Shown one piece after another: positions 6,769-13,855 of a DNA stretch of 22,680 bases. This stretch comes from Paracoccaceae bacterium (GTDB lineage: Bacteria > Pseudomonadota > Alphaproteobacteria > Rhodobacterales > Rhodobacteraceae): assembly GCA_021767525.1 (NCBI GenBank), contig JAASTF010000014.1, positions 1 to 22,680 of the forward strand, in the 5' to 3' direction. The notes beneath the pieces were generated by a model. It saw only the letters and a list, made by a program, of their open reading frames with translations, ran no database searches and was not told where the DNA came from. Numbering within the stretch: position 1 is the stretch's first letter; each line of letters opens with the position of its first letter. The position numbers were made by a program, and so were the translations under genes.

Positions 6769-6806
6769 TGCATTCCTGCGCAATGCTGCTATGCAGAAAG
6801 TGCATA
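6760..6806. promoter_or_regulatory. Repeated motif and inverted repeat between the DUF1127 gene and mrp
   Basis: CCTGCACAATGC (6760-6771) and CCTGCGCAATGC (6775-6786) are direct repeats offset by 15 bp, 11 of 12 identical. They are followed by TATGCA-N5-TGCATA (6790-6806). The first copy overlaps the proposed -35 box of the sRNA operon, so a regulator site is plausible; no known factor is recognised. Confidence 0.35.
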
Positions 6807-6931
6807 AGCTTTGCTGTCCTATTTTCGCGCCGCTTTGCCCGTGAATTGGGCAGGGTTTGCATGGGGTTACGGTCTGGGGTTGTCATGGCGCGCAAAACTG
6901 CCACCTATGGCGGGAAAAGGAGGCGTCGGCG

Positions 6932-8008
6932 ATGACTGTGACCAAGGACGACGTGCTGGATGCATTGGCAAAACTGCAACTGCCCGATGGCGGCGACCTG
7001 GTTTCGCGCGACATGGTGCGCGCTGTCACCGTCGATCAGGGCGCTGTGCGATTCGTGATCGAGGCGCCTGATGCGACGACCGCGCAGGGGATGGAGCCGG
7101 TGCGCAAGGCGGCCGAGCAATTGATCGCGCGCCTGGGCGGGGTCGACAGCGTTTCGGTTGCGCTGACAGCGCATGGCCCGGCCCAGCCCGCGCAAAAGGC
7201 GCCGCCCAGCCTGAAGGTCGGCGGCCACCCCAAGCCGCAGGCGGGCCCGATGAAGCCCGCGGGCGTCAAGCGGCTGATCGCGGTCGCCTCGGGCAAGGGG
7301 GGCGTGGGCAAATCCACCGTGTCGTCGAACCTGGCGGTTGCGCTTGCGAAAGAGGGGCGGCGCGTGGGTCTGCTGGATGCCGATATCTATGGCCCCAGCC
7401 AGCCGCGCATGATGGGCGTCAACAAGCGCCCCGCCAGCCCGGATGGCAAGACGATCATCCCGTTGCAGGCACATGGCGTCACGTTGATGTCCATCGGCCT
7501 GATGCTGGATCCCGACAAGGCTGTTGTCTGGCGCGGCCCGATGTTGATGGGGGCGCTGCAGCAGATGCTGGGGCAGGTCGAATGGGGCGAGCTGGACGCC
7601 TTGATCGTCGACCTGCCGCCGGGTACGGGCGATGTGCAGCTGACCTTGTGCCAACGCGCGGCGCTGGACGGGGCCATCGTCGTGTCGACCCCGCAAGACG
7701 TGGCGCTGTTGGACGCGCGCAAGGCGATCGACATGTTTCATACGCTGAAAACCCCGATCCTGGGCCTGGTCGAGAACATGTCGATGTTCGTCTGCCCCGA
7801 ATGCGGACATGAATCGCATATCTTCGGGCATGGCGGCGTGGCGGCCGAGGCCGAAAAGATGGGTGTGCCGCTGATGGCGCAACTGCCCATCGATCTGGAA
7901 ACCCGCGTCTCGGGCGACAGCGGTACGCCCGTGGCGACGGGGCAGGGGCCGGTGGCCGAGGCCTATGCCAAGCTGGCACGCGGGCTGATCGCGGGCGGCA
8001 TGGCCTGA
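6932..8008 (+). CDS. mrp: Iron-sulfur cluster carrier protein Mrp/ApbC
   Basis: A 358-residue P-loop ATPase of the Mrp/Nbp35 family that carries and hands over [4Fe-4S] clusters in the cytoplasm. It has an N-terminal MIP18-like (DUF59) region (residues 1-80, TKDDVLDALAKLQLPDGGDLVSRDMVRAV), a Pro/Ala-rich linker, the deviant Walker A KGGVGKST (122-129), DADIYGPSQPRMMG, the switch region VDLPPGTGDVQL, and the cluster-binding CPEC (Cys288 and Cys291). Although the frame is open to 6857, the ATG at 6932 is chosen because AAAAGGAGG lies nine bases before it and the homologous N-terminus begins there. The gene diverges from the DUF1127-sRNA operon across a 248-nt gap and is followed within 30 nt by its own terminator. 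Confidence 0.95.
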   Translation: MTVTKDDVLDALAKLQLPDGGDLVSRDMVRAVTVDQGAVRFVIEAPDATTAQGMEPVRKAAEQLIARLGGVDSVSVALTAHGPAQPAQKAPPSLKVGGHPKPQAGPMKPAGVKRLIAVASGKGGVGKSTVSSNLAVALAKEGRRVGLLDADIYGPSQPRMMGVNKRPASPDGKTIIPLQAHGVTLMSIGLMLDPDKAVVWRGPMLMGALQQMLGQVEWGELDALIVDLPPGTGDVQLTLCQRAALDGAIVVSTPQDVALLDARKAIDMFHTLKTPILGLVENMSMFVCPECGHESHIFGHGGVAAEAEKMGVPLMAQLPIDLETRVSGDSGTPVATGQGPVAEAYAKLARGLIAGGMA

Positions 8009-8033
8009 GCGCTATATACTTATAATGTATAAA

Positions 8034-8069
8034 CACTGGCGCGGGGCACCCTCGCGCCGGTGGCGTTTT
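8034..8069 (+). terminator. Terminator of mrp
   Basis: A 10-bp stem with one G-U pair (8034-8043 with 8053-8062) and a 9-nt loop is followed by GCG and four T residues (8066-8069). It starts 26 nt after the mrp stop. Confidence 0.6.
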
Positions 8070-8089
8070 GGGGGCTGGGGGCTGCGCCG

Positions 8090-8124
8090 TGGGAAAGCAT
8101 GGTTCCGAGCATGGGAAATCATGG
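8090..8124 (+). promoter_or_regulatory. Direct repeat TGGGAAA-N-CATGG, candidate MraZ box
   Basis: TGGGAAAGCATGG (8090-8102) and TGGGAAATCATGG (8112-8124) are 12 of 13 identical and spaced 22 bp, two helical turns. A further TGGGC follows at 8129. MraZ of E. coli binds tandem TGGGN repeats. Against this reading, the site lies about 570 nt before mraZ and no promoter is evident close by. Confidence 0.3.
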
Positions 8125-8402
8125 ATCGTGGGCAAAAAACCCGAATCACGCCGCCGTGAATCGCCTTGAGTCGTGCCTATTTATCGCCATTTTCCGGCGG
8201 GATTACCCGTGATAACAGCGGATCGACCATTTTTTTCGGGAAAACGTGGGAAGCTGCGGCCTGGCTTATCGGCATCAATATGTTGTGTTCGGTTTTGAAG
8301 TAATCCCCATATGAAGTCGAAATTTTCCAAAATCTGACCCTACATGTTGTTTGCCAAGGGGCTCTGAAACAAGATCATGTGGCCTGCATCCTCAATTTCC
8401 TG
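8125..8402. other. Intergenic stretch without recognised features
   Basis: Between the mrp terminator and the proposed mraZ leader I see AT-richer sequence than in the flanking genes, including a T7 run near 8230 and a single TGGGA at about 8250. I see no convincing coding frame, RNA gene or repeat. Confidence 0.5.
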
Positions 8403-8431
8403 TTGATTACCACGAATTCCCACAGTATCCA
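8403..8431 (+). promoter_or_regulatory. Candidate promoter of the mraZ leader (UpsM-like RNA)
   Basis: TTGATT (8403-8408) is followed after 17 bases by TATCCA (8426-8431). A start near 8438 would give a terminated RNA of about 210 nt ending at the 8604-8648 terminator, close to the 206 nt of R. sphaeroides UpsM. The -10 match is weak. Confidence 0.3.
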
Positions 8432-8437
8432 TGATTA

Positions 8438-8648
8438 CACGATGAGGACGGGATCAAAGAGGGTCAGCAAGACCCCGGAAAACTCCCAAGTCAGGTTTCA
8501 TACAGGCACCCGCTTCATCAAAACGAGAGATCCGGCGCGCGAGCGAGCAGACATCCCCCCAGGTGGCGCGCGCAGTCGGACACCCCGCAAAGCGGGACGA
8601 GGGCGGCGGATTGGGCAGTGGCAGCAGCTCAATCCGCCGTTTCGTTTC
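8438..8648 (+). ncRNA. UpsM-like sRNA / terminated 5' leader of mraZ
   Basis: In R. sphaeroides the dcw operon is preceded by a long leader from which the abundant sRNA UpsM is released, mostly by termination just before mraZ. This stretch has the same position and design. Hairpins are GGGTC-AGCAA-GACCC (8461-8475), a GCGCGC pair (8535-8540 with 8566-8571), CCCGC-AAA-GCGGG (8584-8596), and finally a strong terminator at 8604-8648. The 3' end is supported by the terminator; the 5' end is a guess from a weak promoter match. No credible coding frame fits here: the frames crossing it are read-through of the mraZ frame or overlap it in another frame. Confidence 0.55.
8604..8648 (+). terminator. 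Rho-independent terminator inside the mraZ leader
   Basis: CGGCGGATTGGGC (8604-8616) pairs with 8627-8639 over 13 positions, one of them G-U, around a 10-nt loop. TTTCGTTT follows. It ends about 47 nt before the mraZ start and points into the operon, so it acts as an attenuator-like stop and not as the end of the previous gene. Confidence 0.75.
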
Positions 8649-8694
8649 CAAGGGGTCGATTGCTGCAGCAGGGGGAGAGAGGGATCACGGGACA

Positions 8695-9198
8695 GTGGTT
8701 CGCAGGTTCAGAGGCGAGAGCCACCACAAGGTGGACAGCAAGGGGCGGGTGTCTATCCCGGCCTCTTTTCGCCGTGTGCTGGAATCGGGCGACCCGAACT
8801 GGACCGACGGCCTGAACCCCGAATTCGTGATCGTCTATGGCGACCATCGCCGCAAATACCTGGAATGCTACACGATGGAAGCGATCGAAGAGGTCGATGA
8901 AAAAATCGCCAGACTTCCCCGTGGCTCGACCGAGCGCCGAATTCTCGAGCGGCTGTTCAGCGGGCAATCCGAACCCGCCAAGGTGGATGAAACCGGCCGT
9001 ATCGTTCTGAGTGCCAAGCTGCGCCAGAAAATCGGGATCGAGGGCGAGGCGTTCTTTATCGCTGCCGGCGACACCTTCCAGATCTGGAAGCCCGAGACAT
9101 ACGAAACCGAAGAACTGGCCAAGACCGAGGCCTGGCTGGACGAGCTGCCCGAGGATTTCGACCCGCTCGTGCTGCTTGACGGGCCGCAGGCGGGGTAG
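8695..9198 (+). CDS. mraZ: Transcriptional regulator / division protein MraZ
   Basis: A 167-residue protein with two SpoVT/AbrB-like halves: HHKVDSKGRVSIPASFRRVL near the N-terminus and AKVDETGRIVLSAKLRQKIGI in the middle. MraZ proteins form ring-shaped oligomers, bind TGGGN repeats and regulate the dcw operon they head. The start is the GTG at 8695: the sequence after it (VRRFRGESHHK) matches the usual alphaproteobacterial N-terminus, a GGGAGAGAGGG purine run lies just upstream, and no ATG is available. Extending the frame to 8563 would run through the leader terminator and is rejected. rsmH begins four nt after the stop, so the two are co-transcribed. Confidence 0.93.
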   Translation: MVRRFRGESHHKVDSKGRVSIPASFRRVLESGDPNWTDGLNPEFVIVYGDHRRKYLECYTMEAIEEVDEKIARLPRGSTERRILERLFSGQSEPAKVDETGRIVLSAKLRQKIGIEGEAFFIAAGDTFQIWKPETYETEELAKTEAWLDELPEDFDPLVLLDGPQAG

Positions 9199-9202
9199 GC
9201 CG

Positions 9203-10189
9203 ATGTCTGCTGCCGCTGCCTCCGACGCCCCCCACATTCCCGTCCTTCTGCGCCCGCTTCTCGCCGCTGTGGCGCCCGTGTCGGGCACCTGGCTGGATGG
9301 CACCTTTGGCGCGGGCGGCTACACCCGCGCGCTTTTGGCGGCCGGCGCCGACCGCGTGATCGCGGTGGATCGCGACCCGCTGGCCTTTCAGATGGCCGCG
9401 GATTGGGCGGACGCGTATGGCGACCGCCTGCAGATGGTCGAGGGCGTGTTTTCGCGTCTTGATGAGTATGGCCAAGATCTGGATGGCGTGGTGCTGGATA
9501 TCGGCGTCAGCTCGATGCAGCTGGACCAGGCCGAGCGCGGCTTTTCCTTTATGAAAGACGGTCCGCTGGACATGCGGATGAGCCAGCAGGGCGAAAGCGC
9601 CGCGGATATCGTGAACACCGCAGACGAGGTCACGCTGGCCGACATCCTGTTTCACTATGGCGAAGAGCGTGCCAGCCGCCGCATCGCCCGCGCCATCGTG
9701 CGGGCCCGCGCCGAGGCGCCGATCACCACGACCTTGCGGCTGGCCGAGATCGTCGAAAGCTGCCTGCCGCGCCCCAAGCCCGGCCAGACCCATCCGGCGA
9801 CCCGCAGTTTCCAGGCGCTGCGCGTGGCCGTGAACGACGAATATGGCGAGTTGGTCGCCGGGCTGGAAGCCGCCGAGCGCGCGTTGAAACCCGGTGGCAA
9901 GCTGGCGGTCGTGACTTTTCATTCCATCGAGGACCGCATCGTGAAGCGGTTTTTCACCGACCGGTCCGGCGGGGGCGGGCGCGCCAACCGCTATGCGCCC
10001 CAGCTGAAAGAGGCCGCGCCGCAATTCACCCTGCCCACGAAAAAGGCCATCGGCGCCGATGCCGACGAGCTGGCCGAGAACCCGCGCGCCCGCAGCGCCA
10101 AGCTGCGCGTGGGCATCCGCACCGATGCCGCGCCCAAGCCAAGCGACCGCAAGGCCCTGGGCCTGCCGCAGTTGAAAGGAGAGCACTGA
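9203..10189 (+). CDS. rsmH: 16S rRNA (cytosine1402-N4)-methyltransferase RsmH (MraW)
   Basis: A 328-residue SAM-dependent methyltransferase that modifies C1402 of 16S rRNA in the ribosomal P site. It begins with HIPVLLRPLL and the SAM-binding loop DGTFGAGGYTRALL, followed by AVDRDPLAF, LDIGVSSMQLDQAERGFSF, the RMSQ segment, TRSFQALRVAVNDEYGEL and VVTFHSIEDRIVKRFF, all hallmarks of the family. The ATG at 9203, four nt after the mraZ stop and preceded by GGGGTAGG, gives the family length; the open frame further upstream overlaps mraZ and is not used. The 3' end contains AAAGGAG, which serves as the ribosome binding site of ftsL. Confidence 0.95.
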   Translation: MSAAAASDAPHIPVLLRPLLAAVAPVSGTWLDGTFGAGGYTRALLAAGADRVIAVDRDPLAFQMAADWADAYGDRLQMVEGVFSRLDEYGQDLDGVVLDIGVSSMQLDQAERGFSFMKDGPLDMRMSQQGESAADIVNTADEVTLADILFHYGEERASRRIARAIVRARAEAPITTTLRLAEIVESCLPRPKPGQTHPATRSFQALRVAVNDEYGELVAGLEAAERALKPGGKLAVVTFHSIEDRIVKRFFTDRSGGGGRANRYAPQLKEAAPQFTLPTKKAIGADADELAENPRARSAKLRVGIRTDAAPKPSDRKALGLPQLKGEH

Positions 10190-10190
10190 C

Positions 10191-10550
10191 ATGCGTTCCA
10201 TTCTGACCGTCCTGACGGCCTGCGCCGTGATCGGCCTGGCGTTCTGGGCCTATCACGAGAACTACAAGACCCAAGAGGCGCTGGCCCAGTCCGAGGACTT
10301 GCAGCGCGACATCGCCAGCGCCCGGGCGCGCCTGTCGATGCTGCGCGCCGAATGGGCCTATCTGAACCGCCCCGACCGCCTGCGCGAGCTGGCGACGCTG
10401 AATTTCGACAAGCTGGGCCTGCTGCCCTTTGCGCCCGAGCAATTCGGCCGCGTCGAAACGGTGCCTTACCCGCGCGATGAAACCCTTTTGCCCGTGATCA
10501 ACCCGGTCGACGTGTCCTCGGCCATGAACGCGACGGAGGCAAGCGAATGA
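10191..10550 (+). CDS. ftsL: Cell division protein FtsL
   Basis: A 119-residue bitopic membrane protein: a very short cytoplasmic N-terminus, one transmembrane helix (about residues 5-20), then a periplasmic coiled-coil region (KTQEALAQSEDLQRDIASARARLSMLRAEWAYLNRP) and a variable tail. FtsL joins FtsB and FtsQ to activate FtsWI at the septum. Sequence identity in the family is low, so the call rests on size, topology, the AEWAYLNRPDRLRELA motif common in alphaproteobacterial FtsL, and position between rsmH and ftsI. It starts one nt after the rsmH stop (TGACATG) and overlaps ftsI by four nt (ATGA). Confidence 0.9.
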   Translation: MRSILTVLTACAVIGLAFWAYHENYKTQEALAQSEDLQRDIASARARLSMLRAEWAYLNRPDRLRELATLNFDKLGLLPFAPEQFGRVETVPYPRDETLLPVINPVDVSSAMNATEASE

Positions 10551-12334
10551 TCCGCACGCCGCTGCGCCCGCTGGCGCGTATCCTGGATGCACGGCAGAGG
10601 GGCGAAAACCCCGACGCCATCGAGCGTGAAAACATCCGCCTGCGGCACGAGGAAATGCGCGACCGCGCCCGCCGCCGCGCCGAGGGGCGGCTTTTGGTGC
10701 TGGGGCTGGCGTTTTTCTGCGCCTTTTCCGTCGTGGGGGCGCGCATGGGCCATCTGGCCGCGTCCGAACCGGCCGAACCGCGCGCCAGCGCGGCCGGCGC
10801 GGCGATCATCGCGCAGCGCGCCGATATCGTCGACCGCAAAGGCCGGGTACTGGCCACCAACCTGGAAACCTATTCGCTTTATGCCCAGCCGCCGCAGATG
10901 ATCGAACCCGAGCGCGCCGCCGACGAATTGGCGCGCATCTTCCCTGACCTGGATCGTGACGCGCTGCTTGAGGATTTCACCGGCAAGCGCAAGTTCCTGT
11001 GGATCAAAAAGAAAATCAGCCCCGAGCAGAAACAGGCCGTGCATGATATCGGCGAGCCTGGTCTGCTGTTCGGCCCGCGCGAAATGCGCCTTTATCCCAA
11101 CGGCAAGATCGCGGCGCACGTGCTGGGCGGGGCCAGTTTCGGCCGCGAGGGCGTGCATGCCGCCGAGGTGATCGGCGTCGCCGGTGTTGAAAAGCAGTTC
11201 GACGAGCTGTTGCGCGACCCCGCGCGCGGCGGTCAGCCGCTTGAGCTGTCTTTGGATCTGTCGGTGCAGGCGGCTGCCGAGCAAGTTCTGTATGGCGGGA
11301 TGCGCCTGATGAACGCCAAGGGCGCGGCGGCAGTTCTGATGGATGTGCACACGGGCGAGGTAATCAGCTTGGTCAGCCTGCCCGATTTCGACCCCAACGA
11401 CCGTCCCCGCCCCCCGACCGAGGGCAATCCCAGCGACAGCCCGCTGTTCAATCGCGCGGTGCAGGGCGTGTACGAGCTGGGCTCGACCTTCAAGATTTTC
11501 ACCGTCGCGCAGGCGATGGAGTTGGGGCTGGTCAACCCGTCCACCACCATCGACACCAAGGGCCCGCTGCGCTGGGGCAAGCATCGCATCCGCGATTTCC
11601 GCAACTACGGCCCGGAACTGAGCACCACGAAGGTGATCGTCAAATCGTCGAATATCGGCACCGCGCGTATCGCGCAGATGATCGGCGTCGAGCGTCAGAA
11701 AGAGTTTCTGCGCAGCCTTGGCATGTTCGAACCGACGCCGCTGGAAATGGTCGAGGCCGCGGGTGGCCAGCCGCTGTTGCCGCCCAACTGGTCGGAGTTG
11801 AGCACCATGACCATCTCTTACGGGCATGGTCTGTCAAGCACGCCGCTGCACCTGGCCGCCGGCTATGCCGCGATTGCCAATGGCGGCACTTACGTGGCGC
11901 CCACATTGCTGAAACAGGATGGTCCGCAATATGGGCCGCGCGTCCTGTCGCGTGACGTGGCGGCCGCCAGCCGGCAGATGCTGCGCAAGGTCGTGACCGA
12001 AGGCACCGCCAGCTTTGGCGAGGTGCCGGGCTACGCCGTGGGCGGCAAGACCGGCACCGCCGACAAACCCAGGGAACGCGGCGGCGGCTATTACGAGGAC
12101 AAGGTGATCGCCACCTTCGCCAGCATGTTCCCCGCCCATGATCCGAAATACGTTCTGGTCGTCACCCTGGACGAGCCGGTGGAAACCAGCGGCGACGAAC
12201 CGCGCCGTACCGCCGGCTGGACAGCCGTGCCGGTAGCCGCCGAAATGATCCGCCGCATCGCGCCCCTGTTGGGCCTGCGTCCCGAGATTGAACCGGGCAG
12301 CCTGGCTGATATAACGCTGACATCTTCCAACTGA
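10547..12334 (+). CDS. ftsI: Peptidoglycan D,D-transpeptidase FtsI (PBP3)
   Basis: A 595-residue class B penicillin-binding protein, the septal transpeptidase that crosslinks new wall with its partner FtsW. A basic cytoplasmic tail of about 48 residues precedes one transmembrane helix (about 49-67). The periplasmic part has the PBP dimerisation domain (ADIVDRKGRVLATNLE) and the catalytic domain with SxxK at Ser313-Lys316 (STFK), SxN at Ser367-Asn369 (SSN) and KTGT at 501-504. All active-site residues are intact. The long arginine-rich cytoplasmic tail is longer than in E. coli FtsI. The ATG overlaps the ftsL stop by four nt, implying translational coupling; murE starts 15 nt after the stop. 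Confidence 0.95.
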   Translation: MIRTPLRPLARILDARQRGENPDAIERENIRLRHEEMRDRARRRAEGRLLVLGLAFFCAFSVVGARMGHLAASEPAEPRASAAGAAIIAQRADIVDRKGRVLATNLETYSLYAQPPQMIEPERAADELARIFPDLDRDALLEDFTGKRKFLWIKKKISPEQKQAVHDIGEPGLLFGPREMRLYPNGKIAAHVLGGASFGREGVHAAEVIGVAGVEKQFDELLRDPARGGQPLELSLDLSVQAAAEQVLYGGMRLMNAKGAAAVLMDVHTGEVISLVSLPDFDPNDRPRPPTEGNPSDSPLFNRAVQGVYELGSTFKIFTVAQAMELGLVNPSTTIDTKGPLRWGKHRIRDFRNYGPELSTTKVIVKSSNIGTARIAQMIGVERQKEFLRSLGMFEPTPLEMVEAAGGQPLLPPNWSELSTMTISYGHGLSSTPLHLAAGYAAIANGGTYVAPTLLKQDGPQYGPRVLSRDVAAASRQMLRKVVTEGTASFGEVPGYAVGGKTGTADKPRERGGGYYEDKVIATFASMFPAHDPKYVLVVTLDEPVETSGDEPRRTAGWTAVPVAAEMIRRIAPLLGLRPEIEPGSLADITLTSSN

Positions 12335-12349
12335 TTTCGGGCGGGGCGC

Positions 12350-13855
12350 ATGGGCGGGCAGCAGACACGGACACTGGCACAGCTGGGGCTGACCGCCGCC
12401 GGCGGGCGAGAGGTGCAGATCACCGGCCTGGCCGTCGACAGCCGCGAGGTCAAAGACGGCTACCTGTTCGCCGCCATGCCCGGCAGCCGCGTGCACGGGG
12501 CCGAGTTCATTCAATACGCCCTGCGCATGGGCGCGGTCGCCGTGCTGACCGATTCCGAGGGCGCGCGCATCGCCGCCGAAGTCATCGATGCGCATGATGC
12601 GGCCTTGGTCGTGGCCCAGGATCCGCGCGGCGCGCTGGCCGGGGCTGCTGCGCTGTGGTTCGGCGCGCAACCGGCGACGATGGTCGCGGTGACCGGTACC
12701 AATGGCAAAACATCCGTGTCGACTTTCACACGCCAAATCTGGATCGCGCTGGGCGAGCAGGCGGTGAACCTGGGCACCACGGGCATCGAAGGCGCCTATA
12801 CCGCGCCGCTGGCCCATACCACGCCCGAGCCGATCACCCTGCATCGCGCGCTGGCACAATGCGCCGCCGCCGGCATCACCCATGCCGCGATGGAGGCCTC
12901 GAGCCACGGGTTGGATCAAAAGCGGCTGGATGGGGTGCATCTGCGCGCCGCCGGGTTCACGAATTTCACCCAGGATCACCTGGATTATCACCACACGTTC
13001 GAGGCCTATTTCGACGCCAAGGCGGGGCTCTTTGCCCGCGTTTTGCCGCAGGATGGCACGGCGGTCATCAACATGGACGATGCGCGCGGCCCCGACATGG
13101 CCCGCATCGCCGAGGATCGCGGCCAGCAGGTCATTCGCGTGGGCCGCAGCCCGGGCATGGACCTGGAATTGCAGGCGCAGCGCTTTGATGCCACGGGCCA
13201 ACAGCTGCGCTTTGCCTGGCAGGGCGAGGTCCATCTGCTGCGCCTGCCGCTGATCGGTGGGTTCCAGGCCGAAAACGTGGCCATCGCGGCGGGCCTTGCG
13301 ATTGCCGCGGGTGCCGCGCCCGAGGCGGTGTTCAACGTGTTGCCGCAGCTGGAAACCGTGCCGGGCCGGATGCAACTGGCCGCGACGCGCGGCAACGGCG
13401 CGGCGGTGTTCGTCGATTACGCCCACACGCCCGACGCCGTCGAAACCGCGCTGCGCGCCTTGCGCCCGCATGTGATGGGCCGGCTGGTGGCCATCGTCGG
13501 CGCCGGTGGCGACCGCGACCGCGCCAAGCGGCCGCTGATGGGGCAGGCGGCGGGCGAAAACGCCGACCTGGTGATCGTGACCGATGACAACCCCCGCAGC
13601 GAACCCCCCGCCAGCATCCGCGCCGCGGTGATGCAGGGCGTGGCCGGCACCCGCGCCGCCGACAGCGCGATCGAGGTGGCCGATCGGGCCGAGGCGATCC
13701 TGCGCGGCGTCGATGCGCTGCAACCGGGCGATGCGCTGTTGATCTGTGGCAAGGGGCATGAAACCGGGCAGATCGTGGGCGATACCGTCTATCCCTTCAA
13801 CGATGCCGAACAGGCCAGTGTGGCCGTGGCTGCCCTCGACGGGATGACACCATGA
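12350..13855 (+). CDS. murE: UDP-MurNAc-L-Ala-D-Glu:meso-diaminopimelate ligase MurE
   Basis: A 501-residue Mur ligase that adds the third residue of the peptidoglycan stem peptide in the cytoplasm, using ATP. It shows the N-terminal VDSREVKDGYLFAAMPG, the P-loop TGTNGKTS (115-122), TTPEP, MEASSHGL, NFTQDHLDYHH, and in the C-terminal domain DYAHTPDAVE and DNPR (413-416). DNPR is the motif that selects meso-diaminopimelate over lysine, so the wall is of the DAP type, as expected for a Gram-negative. The start at 12350 lies 15 nt after ftsI in a GGGCGGGGC context. Its TGA overlaps the murF ATG by four nt. Confidence 0.96.
   Translation: MGGQQTRTLAQLGLTAAGGREVQITGLAVDSREVKDGYLFAAMPGSRVHGAEFIQYALRMGAVAVLTDSEGARIAAEVIDAHDAALVVAQDPRGALAGAAALWFGAQPATMVAVTGTNGKTSVSTFTRQIWIALGEQAVNLGTTGIEGAYTAPLAHTTPEPITLHRALAQCAAAGITHAAMEASSHGLDQKRLDGVHLRAAGFTNFTQDHLDYHHTFEAYFDAKAGLFARVLPQDGTAVINMDDARGPDMARIAEDRGQQVIRVGRSPGMDLELQAQRFDATGQQLRFAWQGEVHLLRLPLIGGFQAENVAIAAGLAIAAGAAPEAVFNVLPQLETVPGRMQLAATRGNGAAVFVDYAHTPDAVETALRALRPHVMGRLVAIVGAGGDRDRAKRPLMGQAAGENADLVIVTDDNPRSEPPASIRAAVMQGVAGTRAADSAIEVADRAEAILRGVDALQPGDALLICGKGHETGQIVGDTVYPFNDAEQASVAVAALDGMTP

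Noticed and set aside
8563..8694. N-terminal extension of mraZ by 44 codons
   Set aside because: It would translate the terminator hairpin and lacks family similarity; the GTG at 8695 with a purine-rich site gives the normal N-terminus.
8379..8900. Open frame of 173 codons in the mraZ leader
   Set aside because: It overlaps mraZ in a different frame, crosses the leader terminator and resembles no family.
11834..13759. Open frame of 641 codons opposite ftsI and murE
   Set aside because: It is antisense to two intact enzymes with complete catalytic motifs, so it is a GC-driven shadow frame.
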